From NCBI RefSeq assembly GCF_007830495.1, contig NZ_VLKW01000001.1, forward strand, positions 1 through 64,000: DNA of 64,000 bases, given 5' to 3'. The notes beneath the pieces were generated by a model that saw only the letters and a program-made list of their open reading frames with translations, searched no databases and was not told the DNA's origin. This document shows positions 45,132 through 56,945 of this stretch, in pieces. This DNA is from Pseudoduganella flava. Lineage in GTDB: Bacteria > Pseudomonadota > Gammaproteobacteria > Burkholderiales > Burkholderiaceae_D. How positions within the stretch are numbered: position 1 is the first letter of the stretch; each line of letters opens with the position of its first letter. The translations under genes were made by a program, and so were the position numbers.

Positions 45132-47423
45132 GTGACCCAGACTTTGCGGTATCTGTTCATTGTCGCAGCCGCCGTCTGCAGCATCCTGCTGTTCCTGCTC
45201 GCGTCCGCGTCCGACAACTCCGGGTTCATCGACCGTTACTATTTCTGGCTCCTCGGCCTGAACGCCGCCGTCGCCGTCGCGCTGCTGCTGCTGGTCGGCG
45301 CATCGCTGTTCCGTCTCTACTCCCGCTACAAGAGCGGCAAGTTCGGCTCGCGCCTGATGACGCGGCTGGTGATGCTGTTCGCCGCCATCGGCGTGCTGCC
45401 GGGCCTCGTCGTGTTCCTTGTCTCCGTGCAGTTCGTGTCGCATTCGATCGAGTCGTGGTTCAACGTGCGCGTCGAGGAGGCGCTGGAAGCGGGCCTGGAC
45501 CTGGGGCGCTCGGCGCTGGATTCGTCGCTGCTGGAGCTGAAGGGCGAGGCCGACAAGACGGCGCAGGAACTGGCCGTGCTGCCGTTCTACTCCGCGCCGT
45601 CGGCGCTGTCGCGCTTCGTCAAGGATCATCCGCGCATCCAGAGCGCGATCATCGTCGATGCCGACGGCGGCCTGATCGTGTCGGCGATGGGCGAGCGCCG
45701 CGCCAACCTGTCGGCCGACCTGCCGACCGCGGCGATGATGGCCAAGGCCCAGACCGAGCCGCCGTATGCGGCGCCGGAAGGGGGCGGCGAAGTGCGCGAC
45801 GAACGGGCTGGCGCGACGGTCGCGCCGCCGGACCCGAACACCGCGTTGCGGCTGCGCGTGCTGATGCCGGTGCCGGATCCGGCGCGCCCGTCCGGCGTGC
45901 GGCTGGCGCCGCGCTACCTGCAGGTGATCCAGGCCGTCTCTCCGCAACTGGCCAACGATGGCGAGATGCTGCGCACGGCCTACAGCGAATACAAGGAACG
46001 CTACGTGGCGCGCGTGGGCCTGCGCCGCATGTACATCGAGACGCTGACGTTGACGTTGCTGCTGGCCGTGTTCGGCGCGATCGCCGGCGCGTTCCTGATC
46101 GCCAACGACCTGGCCCAGCCGCTGCTGCTGCTGGCCGAGGGCACGCGCGCCGTCGCGGAAGGCGACCTGTCGCCCCGCCCGATCGTCGCCAGCTCGGACG
46201 AACTGGGCACGCTGACCCAGAGCTTCAACACGATGACGCGCCAGCTGGCCGAAGCCCGGAGCGCCGTGGAGCGCAACCGCATCGCGCTGCAGAACGCCAA
46301 GGCCCACCTGGAATCGGTGCTGGCGAACATGTCCGCCGGCGTGATGGTGCTGGACCAGGAATTCCGCCTCGTCACGTGCAACGACTCGGTCGAGCGCATC
46401 CTGCAGAAGGCGGGCGTGACGCTGATCGGCAAGCCGCTGTCGGACGTCGACGGCATGCACGAATTCGCCGCCGCCGTGATCGCCGCGTTCTCGGCGCAGA
46501 GCGCGCAGTCGGCCGCCGGCCGCAACGTCCAGCGCCTGCACTGGCAGCGCCAGATCGAGATCGCGCGCCCCGGCGGCAGCCCGGACGACAATGAACTGAT
46601 CCTGTTGACGCGGGGCTCGCGCCTGCCGCTCGAAGGCGGCGGCGGCTACATCGTCGTGTTCGACGACATCACCGACGTGATCTCGGCGCAGCGCTCGATC
46701 GCGTGGGGCGAGGTGGCGCGCCGGCTGGCGCACGAGATCAAGAACCCGCTGACGCCGATTCAGCTGTCGGCCGAACGCTTGCAGATGAAGCTGGAAAGCA
46801 AGCTGGGGCCGGCCGACGTCGAGCTGCTGAACAAGAGCGCCGGCACGATCGTCAACCAGGTCGCGGCGATGAAGCGGATGGTCGACGATTTCCGCGACTA
46901 CGCGCGCACGCCGCCGGCGCAGCTGGGGCCACTGGACCTGAACTCGCTGGTCGAGGAAATCCTGCACCTGTACGTGTCCGGCGACGGCAGCGACATCATC
47001 CACCCGCATCTGGCACCCTACCTGCCGATGGTGATGGGCGACGAGACCCAGCTGCGCCAGGTCATACATAACCTGCTGCAGAACGCCCAGGATGCGCTGG
47101 CCGACGTACCCGCGGGCAGCCGCGAACCGCGGATCGACCTGGTCACCGAAGCGATCCATTACCAGAGCCCGGACGGCGGCACGCGCATCGCCGTGCGGCT
47201 GTCGATCTCGGACAATGGCCCCGGTTTCGCGCCGAAGATCCTGGCGCGCGCGTTCGAACCCTATGTGACGTCGAAAGTGCGCGGCACGGGCCTCGGCCTG
47301 GCGATGGTCAAGAAGATCATCGACGAGCATGGAGGCCGCATCGACATTCAGAATCATGCGGACGGATGTGGCGCTTCGGTACTGATTTTGCTGTTAAAGT
47401 TGGCACCGGTGCAGTTGGCATAA
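45132..47423 (+). CDS. ntrY: NtrY-type sensor histidine kinase
   Basis: The 763-residue membrane kinase has N-terminal membrane segments (about 5-110), a periplasmic or extracytoplasmic region, a further segment near residue 305, HAMP (about 325-380), PAS (about 390-500), HisKA with the H-box RLAHEIKNPLTPIQLSAERL and HATPase (SDNGPGFAPKI, GTGLGLAMVKKI). It senses nitrogen or redox signals in other proteobacteria; the signal here is unknown. A GTG start is coupled to DUF4390. The regulator gene follows after 96 bases. Confidence 0.9.
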   Translation: MTQTLRYLFIVAAAVCSILLFLLASASDNSGFIDRYYFWLLGLNAAVAVALLLLVGASLFRLYSRYKSGKFGSRLMTRLVMLFAAIGVLPGLVVFLVSVQFVSHSIESWFNVRVEEALEAGLDLGRSALDSSLLELKGEADKTAQELAVLPFYSAPSALSRFVKDHPRIQSAIIVDADGGLIVSAMGERRANLSADLPTAAMMAKAQTEPPYAAPEGGGEVRDERAGATVAPPDPNTALRLRVLMPVPDPARPSGVRLAPRYLQVIQAVSPQLANDGEMLRTAYSEYKERYVARVGLRRMYIETLTLTLLLAVFGAIAGAFLIANDLAQPLLLLAEGTRAVAEGDLSPRPIVASSDELGTLTQSFNTMTRQLAEARSAVERNRIALQNAKAHLESVLANMSAGVMVLDQEFRLVTCNDSVERILQKAGVTLIGKPLSDVDGMHEFAAAVIAAFSAQSAQSAAGRNVQRLHWQRQIEIARPGGSPDDNELILLTRGSRLPLEGGGGYIVVFDDITDVISAQRSIAWGEVARRLAHEIKNPLTPIQLSAERLQMKLESKLGPADVELLNKSAGTIVNQVAAMKRMVDDFRDYARTPPAQLGPLDLNSLVEEILHLYVSGDGSDIIHPHLAPYLPMVMGDETQLRQVIHNLLQNAQDALADVPAGSREPRIDLVTEAIHYQSPDGGTRIAVRLSISDNGPGFAPKILARAFEPYVTSKVRGTGLGLAMVKKIIDEHGGRIDIQNHADGCGASVLILLLKLAPVQLA

Positions 47424-47519
47424 TATTGAAGGACTAATAAAATCATTGTCAGGACCAGCACAGGTTCGGGCGGGGCTACCCGGCCGGGCGATAAGAACAG
47501 AACAGAAGGGCAGGGATAG

Positions 47520-48242
47520 ATGGCAAACATTCTCGTAGTTGATGATGAAATGGGTATCCGGGAGCTGCTCTCGGAAATCCTCGGAGACGAAGGGCACGCG
47601 GTGACGCTGGCGGAAAACGCCCAGCAGGCGCGCCAGGCCCGCGCGGCCGGGGCGCCCGACCTGGTCCTGCTCGACATCTGGATGCCGGATACGGACGGCG
47701 TGACGCTGTTGAAGGAATGGCAGCGCGACGGCTTGCTGACGATGCCGGTCATCATGATGTCCGGCCACGCGACGATCGATACGGCGGTCGAAGCCACCCG
47801 GATCGGCGCGTTGAACTTCCTCGAGAAGCCGATTGCGATGCAGAAGCTGCTGAAGGCCGTGCAGGCCGGTCTCGCGCGCGGCCAGGAAGTGGTGCGTGCG
47901 CCCGTGATGGCGCAGCGCCCCGCGGCATTGCCGCCCGCCGAGGAAGCAGCGCCGCCCAGCTTCGGCGTCCAGCCCGCCGCGCCGCAGGGCGCGCACGGCA
48001 TTGCCGTCGCCCGTGGCGGCGGTGGCGAAGGCCACATGTTCAGCCTGTCGTTCGACCTGCCGCTGCGCGAGGCCCGCGATGCATTCGAGCGCATGTATTT
48101 CGAGCACCACCTGGGGCGCGAAGGGGGCAGCATGACCCGCGTGGCCGAGAAGACGGGCCTGGAACGCACCCACCTGTACCGCAAGCTGAAGCAGCTGGGC
48201 GTCGAGCCCGGCAAGCTTGCGAAGAAAAACCAGCAGGTCTGA
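47520..48242 (+). CDS. NtrX-like response regulator lacking the AAA+ domain
   Basis: The 240-residue protein has an NtrX-type receiver domain (1-120) with phosphoacceptor Asp52 in LVLLDIWMPD and the lysine in FLEKPIAMQKLL. An Ala/Pro/Gly linker follows (about 130-170), and then a C-terminal Fis-type helix-turn-helix (MTRVAEKTGLERTHLYRKLKQLGV). The central sigma-54-activating AAA+ module of canonical NtrX, about 230 residues, is missing, so it should bind DNA without driving sigma-54 promoters. Short versions of this kind occur in Burkholderiales. It pairs with the kinase upstream. Confidence 0.9.
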   Translation: MANILVVDDEMGIRELLSEILGDEGHAVTLAENAQQARQARAAGAPDLVLLDIWMPDTDGVTLLKEWQRDGLLTMPVIMMSGHATIDTAVEATRIGALNFLEKPIAMQKLLKAVQAGLARGQEVVRAPVMAQRPAALPPAEEAAPPSFGVQPAAPQGAHGIAVARGGGGEGHMFSLSFDLPLREARDAFERMYFEHHLGREGGSMTRVAEKTGLERTHLYRKLKQLGVEPGKLAKKNQQV

Positions 48243-48246
48243 CCGG

Positions 48247-48630
48247 TTGCCTGCCGCCGGGCTTCCCACAGTCGTCACGACACTGGTGACCGGCGCACGC
48301 GCCCGCGATCGCGACACGGCGATCGCGGCGCTGCTGCCGCCCGACCTCACGGACACCGCCATCATCGCCGAGGGCCTGGCGGACCCGACTTCCCTCCTTG
48401 CCGACCATCCCCGCTTGATCCGCATCGCGCCCGGTTGCCTATGTTGCGCCGGTAATCTCGTGTTGCGTGTTACATTGAATCGTCTCTTGCGGCGCCCGCC
48501 GGCGCAGCTCTTTATCAGCCTGGCTGATGCCACCCATGTCGGACAGTTGCGCGCCATATTGTCGGCGCCGCCCTACGATACGCTGCTGTCCCTCTGCGAC
48601 GACGTCGCGGCACCCGCCACCGCTTCCTGA
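48247..48630 (+). CDS. Degenerate CobW-like protein
   Basis: The 127-residue product has the CobW/COG0523 metal motif GCLCC (in IAPGCLCCAGNLVLR), followed by LNRLLRRPPAQLFISLADATHVGQLRAIL. The P-loop region reads TLVTGARARDRDTAI instead of a GKT-containing Walker A, so it is unlikely to bind GTP normally. It is much shorter than CobW proteins (over 300 residues). The start is uncertain: a TTG at 48247 just behind the ntrX-like stop, or an ATG at 48217 inside it. It may be a reduced domain or decaying gene. Confidence 0.6.
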   Translation: MPAAGLPTVVTTLVTGARARDRDTAIAALLPPDLTDTAIIAEGLADPTSLLADHPRLIRIAPGCLCCAGNLVLRVTLNRLLRRPPAQLFISLADATHVGQLRAILSAPPYDTLLSLCDDVAAPATAS

Positions 48631-48773
48631 CTCTGCCGGCAAGCCTCTTGAAATGGCCTGCCACAGCCCCACTTCGATACTGAACGAGTATTCATACGAC
48701 AGTATCAATGCACGCATCAATGCACGAGGATCCGGCGTGTTACCGGTTCCGCCCACTGAGAGAAGGAAGCGAT

Positions 48774-49031
48774 ATGAACCTCATCTACAACAGCGAGCAA
48801 TACAGCGTCGTCGAATTCGGGCCCGATCGTGAGCTGGAAGCCCTGCGTTTCGGCGGCTACGAAATCGTCGACAAGGGCGGCAAGCGCGAAATCTTCATCG
48901 CCGGCGTGCTGGCACAGAATTTCCGGCGCGACGTGAACCAGCTCATCGCCAATGAGCCGACGATGGAGGAAATCGACGAGTTTCTTGGAAGTTACGACTC
49001 ACTGATGAGTCAGCCAGTACTGTTGCACTGA
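48774..49031 (+). CDS. DUF3567 (BTH_I0359 family) protein
   Basis: The 85-residue protein begins MNLIYNSEQYSVVEFGPDRE, followed by ALRFGGYEIVDKGGKREIFI and FLGSYDSLMSQPVLLH, which match the DUF3567 family found throughout Burkholderiales. Function is unknown, and no signal or membrane segment is seen. It has a strong ribosome site (AGAAGGAAG). The stop codon falls in a 15-bp tandem duplication (49026-49055). Confidence 0.88.
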   Translation: MNLIYNSEQYSVVEFGPDRELEALRFGGYEIVDKGGKREIFIAGVLAQNFRRDVNQLIANEPTMEEIDEFLGSYDSLMSQPVLLH

Positions 49032-49137
49032 TGATTGCTTCACTGATGATTGCTGCATTGGTATTGCCGCACTGACCCCAGGGCACGTGTGGTAAGGTGA
49101 CGGCCGGCTCCACCTTACCTCGATAACCTCTCGCATC

Positions 49138-49944
49138 ATGTGCCAGCTTCTGGGAATGAATTGCAATGTGCCGACCGACATTGTGTTCAGTTTCACAGGT
49201 TTCGCGATGCGCGGCGGCCGCACCGACACCCATCACGACGGCTGGGGCATCGCATTCTTCGAAGGCGCCGGCGTGCGCCACTTCGTCGACCATCAGCCGG
49301 CCGTGCATTCACCCGTCGCCACGCTGATCAAGACCTATCCGATCAAGTCCCGCAACGTCATCGCCCACATCCGCAAGGCCACACAGGGCGAGGTGGCGCT
49401 GGAAAACTGCCATCCATTCATGCGCGAGCTGTGGGGGCGCTACTGGGTGTTCGCCCATAACGGCGACCTGAAGGACTTCCACCCCGCGCTCGATGGCCCA
49501 TTCCGTCCGGTCGGCAACACCGACAGCGAGCAGGCGTTCTGCTGGCTGCTGCAGGAGCTGCGCCGCCGCTTCGGCGACGTCCGCCCGGCGCTGCCAGACC
49601 TGGCGGCCGCGCTGGCGGAGCTGGTGCCCCAGATCGCCGCCCACGGCACGTTCAACATGATGCTGTCCGATGGCTCGGCATTGTTCGCCCATTGCTCGAC
49701 CAATCTCTACTGGCTGGTGCGCCAGCATCCGTTCGATACCGCCATCCTGTCCGACGAGGACATGCGCGTCGACTTCTCGCAAGTGACGACGCCGAATGAC
49801 CGCGTGGCGATCATCGTCACGCAGCCGTTGACGACCAATGAGCGCTGGACAGCGTGTGCGACAGGCGAAATGCTGTGTTTTGTGGATGGATTACCTCAGA
49901 AAAATATATTTTCAACTGCTGTCCCTTCAGAAATGTCAAAATAG
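49138..49944 (+). CDS. Class II glutamine amidotransferase (YafJ type)
   Basis: The 268-residue N-terminal-nucleophile hydrolase has Cys2 as catalytic residue (MCQLLGMNCN) and family motifs HHDGWGIAFFEG, RNVIAHIRKATQGEV and VFAHNGDL. It releases ammonia from glutamine. YafJ-type proteins stand alone, and their acceptor is mostly unknown. It overlaps no gene; the EAL-HDOD gene begins 23 bases downstream. Confidence 0.92.
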   Translation: MCQLLGMNCNVPTDIVFSFTGFAMRGGRTDTHHDGWGIAFFEGAGVRHFVDHQPAVHSPVATLIKTYPIKSRNVIAHIRKATQGEVALENCHPFMRELWGRYWVFAHNGDLKDFHPALDGPFRPVGNTDSEQAFCWLLQELRRRFGDVRPALPDLAAALAELVPQIAAHGTFNMMLSDGSALFAHCSTNLYWLVRQHPFDTAILSDEDMRVDFSQVTTPNDRVAIIVTQPLTTNERWTACATGEMLCFVDGLPQKNIFSTAVPSEMSK

Positions 49945-49967
49945 CAGGAAAACAGGAAGTTTCCCCC

Positions 49968-51236
49968 ATGATTGACCTTTCCGGCAACGACTCTTCACGC
50001 GGTTTGCGCGTGCGGGAGTTCTACCTGGGCCGCCAGCCCATTCTCGATCGCAAGCAGGCGCTGTTCGGCTACGAGCTGCTGTTCCGCAACGGCCCCATCG
50101 GCCCAGCCAAGATCGACACGAGCGAACTGTCCGCCACCGCGGCGGTGATCTCGCACGCGTCGCAATTGGGTGTCGAGAAGGTGATCGGCGATGCGCTCGG
50201 CTTCGTCAACGTCGACGAGCATGCGCTGATGAGCGATATCTTCGGCTTCCTGCCGCGCGAAAAAATCGTGCTGGAAATCGTTGAAGCGACGCCGGCATCG
50301 CCCGACGTGCTGGCGCGGCTGACCGAACTGGCCAGCCATGGCTTCCAGTTCGCGCTGGACGCCGTCACGGCGCCCCCGGCGATGCTGCCGATGGCAGCCT
50401 ACGTGAAGATGAGCATGCGCGGCGCGCAGCCGGAAGCGCTGGCCGAGACGGTCGCGCGCCTGAAGCAGGGCAGCAAGAAGCTGATCGCGGCAAAGGTCGA
50501 GACGCGCGAGGAATTCGCGGCATGCCTGGACCTGGGCTTCCACTACTTCCAGGGCTACTACTTCGCCAAGCCCGTGATCATGAGCGGCAAGAAGCTGTCG
50601 CCGTCGCAGCTGGCGCTGATGGAACTGATGGCGCTGGTGACGTCGGACGCGGAGAACATCGAAATCGAGCGCGCCATCAAGCGCGACGCGTCGCTGGCAA
50701 TCAACCTGCTGCGCCTCGTGAACACGCCGGCCGTCGGCGCGCGCCAACGCATTGATTCGCTGTCCCAGGCCGTGACGATCCTCGGCCGCCGCCAGCTGCA
50801 GCGCTGGCTGCAGATCATGCTGTACGCGGAGCCCGGCCGGGGCGCCGGCACGTCGACCCCGCTGCTGATGCTGGCGACGACGCGCGGCCGCCTGCTGGAA
50901 CTGCTGGCGCACAAGCTGCGTCCGGCGCACCGCCACGTGCACGACATCGCGTTCACGGTCGGCATCATGTCGCTGATGGATACGCTGTTCTCGATCCCGA
51001 TGGCCGAGCTGCTGACGCAGATCGCCGTCGGCGACGAAGTGGCCGACGCGCTGGTGTACCGGACCGGGTTCTTCGGCGAGCTGCTGAAGCTGGCCGAATG
51101 CATCGAGCGCATCGAGGACATGGAAGGGCAGATCATGCCGACGTTGCGCGACCTGGAGATGTCCACCGAAGAACTGGTGGAACTGGAGATGGCCGCGTTC
51201 GAGTGGAGCGACAACGTCGTGCGCTACGCGATGTGA
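49968..51236 (+). CDS. EAL-HDOD domain protein, probably enzymatically inactive
   Basis: The 422-residue protein has an N-terminal EAL-like domain (about 15-210) opening with YLGRQPILDRKQALFGYELLF and a C-terminal HDOD domain (about 215-410). The catalytic Glu-Ala/Val-Leu motif is not in its usual form, with ELLFRN in its place, as in YuxH-type degenerate EAL proteins. It may bind c-di-GMP or act as a signalling scaffold instead of a phosphodiesterase. The ATG at 49968 has a GGAAG ribosome site. A bidirectional terminator follows. Confidence 0.9.
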   Translation: MIDLSGNDSSRGLRVREFYLGRQPILDRKQALFGYELLFRNGPIGPAKIDTSELSATAAVISHASQLGVEKVIGDALGFVNVDEHALMSDIFGFLPREKIVLEIVEATPASPDVLARLTELASHGFQFALDAVTAPPAMLPMAAYVKMSMRGAQPEALAETVARLKQGSKKLIAAKVETREEFAACLDLGFHYFQGYYFAKPVIMSGKKLSPSQLALMELMALVTSDAENIEIERAIKRDASLAINLLRLVNTPAVGARQRIDSLSQAVTILGRRQLQRWLQIMLYAEPGRGAGTSTPLLMLATTRGRLLELLAHKLRPAHRHVHDIAFTVGIMSLMDTLFSIPMAELLTQIAVGDEVADALVYRTGFFGELLKLAECIERIEDMEGQIMPTLRDLEMSTEELVELEMAAFEWSDNVVRYAM

Positions 51237-51252
51237 TCCGCGGGCGAGCTTG

Positions 51253-51284
51253 AAAAAAACGGCACCGCGAGCGGTGCCGTTTTT
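51253..51284. terminator. Bidirectional terminator between the EAL-HDOD and SPW genes
   Basis: AAAACGGCACCGC (51256-51268) pairs with GCGGTGCCGTTTT (51271-51283), leaving a short loop with A and T runs on either side. It suits the two convergent genes. Confidence 0.88.
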
Positions 51285-51302
51285 CCTTGCCGGGCGATGG
51301 CT

Positions 51303-51695
51303 TCACGTGGCCGCGCCGGCCCCCGGCAGTTGCTTGTGCAGGTCGGGATCCGTCGTCAGTTCCCATGCGGCGAGAATCGCGACGGCGGCGCCGACGAGCA
51401 GGTTGTTCAACAGGATGTTGCCCTGGCCGTAGTCGGCCTGCAGCACCCACGGCGACACCGCGACCCAGATGCCGATCGCCAGGTTGACGACGACGGCCCA
51501 TACATACGTCTTGTACAGGTCGAACAGTGCGAGGATCGCGAGGACGGCGCCGCACAGGAACGCGTTCAGCGAGTGCGGCGACGGGATCGCGTACGCAAAG
51601 ATCCACGGCGTGATGAACAGCCAAACGCCGAGCAGCAGGATCAGCCGATCCTGCCAGCGTTTTAATACCGAGTTCAGCGAGAGATTCGTTGCCAT
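51303..51695 (-). CDS. SPW repeat membrane protein
   Basis: The 130-residue product has four hydrophobic segments and two SPW-type motifs: LLLGVWLFITPWIFAY and LAIGIWVAVSPWVLQA. The family is of unknown function and membrane-bound. The ATG at 51695 is chosen because MATNLSLNSVLKRWQDRLI precedes the first motif and a GAGGGCATC ribosome site lies upstream; the longer in-frame ORF crosses into metH antisense sequence. Confidence 0.85.
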   Translation of the reverse strand: MATNLSLNSVLKRWQDRLILLLGVWLFITPWIFAYAIPSPHSLNAFLCGAVLAILALFDLYKTYVWAVVVNLAIGIWVAVSPWVLQADYGQGNILLNNLLVGAAVAILAAWELTTDPDLHKQLPGAGAAT

Positions 51696-51757
51696 GATGC
51701 CCTCCGGTTCGTTCCAGCGTTTGTCCATTAGACCGCGCCGGAGGGGCAAGGTTCCCG

Positions 51758-55528
<3,771 letters not shown>

Positions 55529-55562
55529 GGCAGGTCGGTCGGGATACGAGGAGGGGCTTGAG

Positions 55563-55568
55563 ATTATA
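55563..55568 (-). promoter_or_regulatory. Putative -10 box of metH
   Basis: A perfect TATAAT on the minus strand, about 35 bases before the metH start. The -35 region about 17 bases further upstream is weak. Confidence 0.4.
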
Positions 55569-55744
55569 CGGCAAAGCAGCATTTCCGCCCGACCATGGGC
55601 CCGTCGTCGCCGCCATTTCCAGCGATTTGTGCTAAATGTGCACAAATGATGTGGCGCCCGACGGCTACCCGTGCTGCCGGCCTCCTCCTACGATGGCACT
55701 ACCGCAGCGTGATCGCTGCCCAACCCACCATCGAGGAGTCCATC

Positions 55745-56146
55745 ATGCCCATCCTGAACATCACCGTTACCGGCACGCCCGAGACCGTCCCTGCATCGCA
55801 GGTGGCCGCCATGCTGCTGCGTCATACGGGGGAGATCCTGCACAAGGCCGCACCTCTGACCGCCATCGCGATCGGCTATCGCGACCCCGCCCATTGGTAC
55901 GTGGGCCCGGATTCGCTGGCCGCGCTTGGCAAGGCCAGCTTCTTCCTGGACATCAAGATCAGCGACGAGACCAACACCGCCGCGGAGAAGGCCGCCTACA
56001 TCGAGGCGATTTACCGCGACATGGCGGCATTACTGGGGGACTTGCACGAGGTGAGCTACGTCCACATCGACGATGCCCGCCCAGCCGCATGGGGCTGGGG
56101 CGGGGTGACGCAGCAGGTGAGGGCGGTGAAGAAGGTGCTGATGTAA
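55745..56146 (+). CDS. Tautomerase family protein
   Basis: The 133-residue product begins MPILNITVTGTPETV, exposing Pro2, the catalytic proline of 4-oxalocrotonate tautomerase/MIF-type enzymes after removal of Met. The length and HIDDARPAAWGWGG near the end fit the two-beta-alpha-beta tautomerases annotated as cis-CaaD/MSAD-like; the substrate is unknown. The ATG at 55745 has a GAGGAG ribosome site. It is divergent from metH by 216 bases and convergent with the PEP-CTERM gene. Confidence 0.85.
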   Translation: MPILNITVTGTPETVPASQVAAMLLRHTGEILHKAAPLTAIAIGYRDPAHWYVGPDSLAALGKASFFLDIKISDETNTAAEKAAYIEAIYRDMAALLGDLHEVSYVHIDDARPAAWGWGGVTQQVRAVKKVLM

Positions 56147-56154
56147 AGCGGCGG

Positions 56155-56754
56155 TCAGCCGCAGATGCGCGTCGCGCCGTTGCGGCGCGCGCGGGCGCCG
56201 GCAGCGGAGACCAGCAGCAGGCCCGTCGCCAGCATCGCCCACGTGCCCGGTTCCGGGACGGCCGGCACTTCGGCGCCGGACGTGATGCCGGACGAAATCG
56301 CGAACTTCGTATCCGCGGTCCACCGGTACGACGTTTCGGTATAGGACGACGGCGTATAGCGATACGACCATTCCCGATCGCCCGTCTGGAAATAATGTGC
56401 ACCGCCCGTGTAGCCTTCCGGATCCGTGCCGGTCACGCCGGCCACGAAGCTCAGGTCGCCGCCGAGGCGGTACGCGAAACTCTGCGTGCCACATTGATAA
56501 TACGACGTGCTGGAGCCGGCGCAGCCCAGATAGTCAGTACCATTAACGAACAGGTTGCTGATCTCTTCCATCCCGATCACGCCGTCGCCGTTCGCATCGC
56601 TGCCGGTGAAACTCCCGGACATTTTATAGTCCTGGTCGAAAGCTCCCGTGCGATCGTCGAAGAAGCCCGTGAACGCGAAGTTCCAGGTACTCGTAGCCGC
56701 GTTCGCTACGCAGCTGGCAGCCAGTAAACCGGCAAAGGCGACAGTCTTGAACAT
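56155..56754 (-). CDS. PEP-CTERM sorting domain protein
   Basis: The 199-residue protein has a signal peptide (MFKTVAFAGLLAASCVANAA), a beta-rich body and a C-terminal sorting signal: VPEPGTWAMLATGLLLVSAA followed by the basic tail ARARRNG. It would be processed by an exosortase and exported to the outer surface. Residues DANGDGVIGMEEI form an EF-hand-like calcium loop. A region of about 190 AT-rich bases (56755-56945) separates it from the LysR gene and should hold its promoter. Confidence 0.88.
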   Translation of the reverse strand: MFKTVAFAGLLAASCVANAATSTWNFAFTGFFDDRTGAFDQDYKMSGSFTGSDANGDGVIGMEEISNLFVNGTDYLGCAGSSTSYYQCGTQSFAYRLGGDLSFVAGVTGTDPEGYTGGAHYFQTGDREWSYRYTPSSYTETSYRWTADTKFAISSGITSGAEVPAVPEPGTWAMLATGLLLVSAAGARARRNGATRICG

Positions 56755-56945
56755 GATGATTCTCAACAAAGGTGAAGAGGAGTAAACATATTAACCGGCT
56801 GGGCTTTGCGGGGAAACAAATACCGTGCTGGTTTGTGCGAATACAACGCAAATATTATCGAGCACTTATCAAGATAATCAAAATAAATATATTGTGGCGA
56901 ATAGGGTTGCAGATTGAAATTTAATGTTGCTGGCCTTCCATAAAA

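Noticed and set aside
43884..47357. 1157-residue minus-strand frame across rsmB, DUF4390 and ntrY
   Set aside because: It spans three well-supported plus-strand genes and shows no recognisable domain.
55529..55744. Cobalamin or SAH riboswitch upstream of metH
   Set aside because: I found neither a B12-box-like core nor the SAH motif, and the predicted leader is only about 30 bases.
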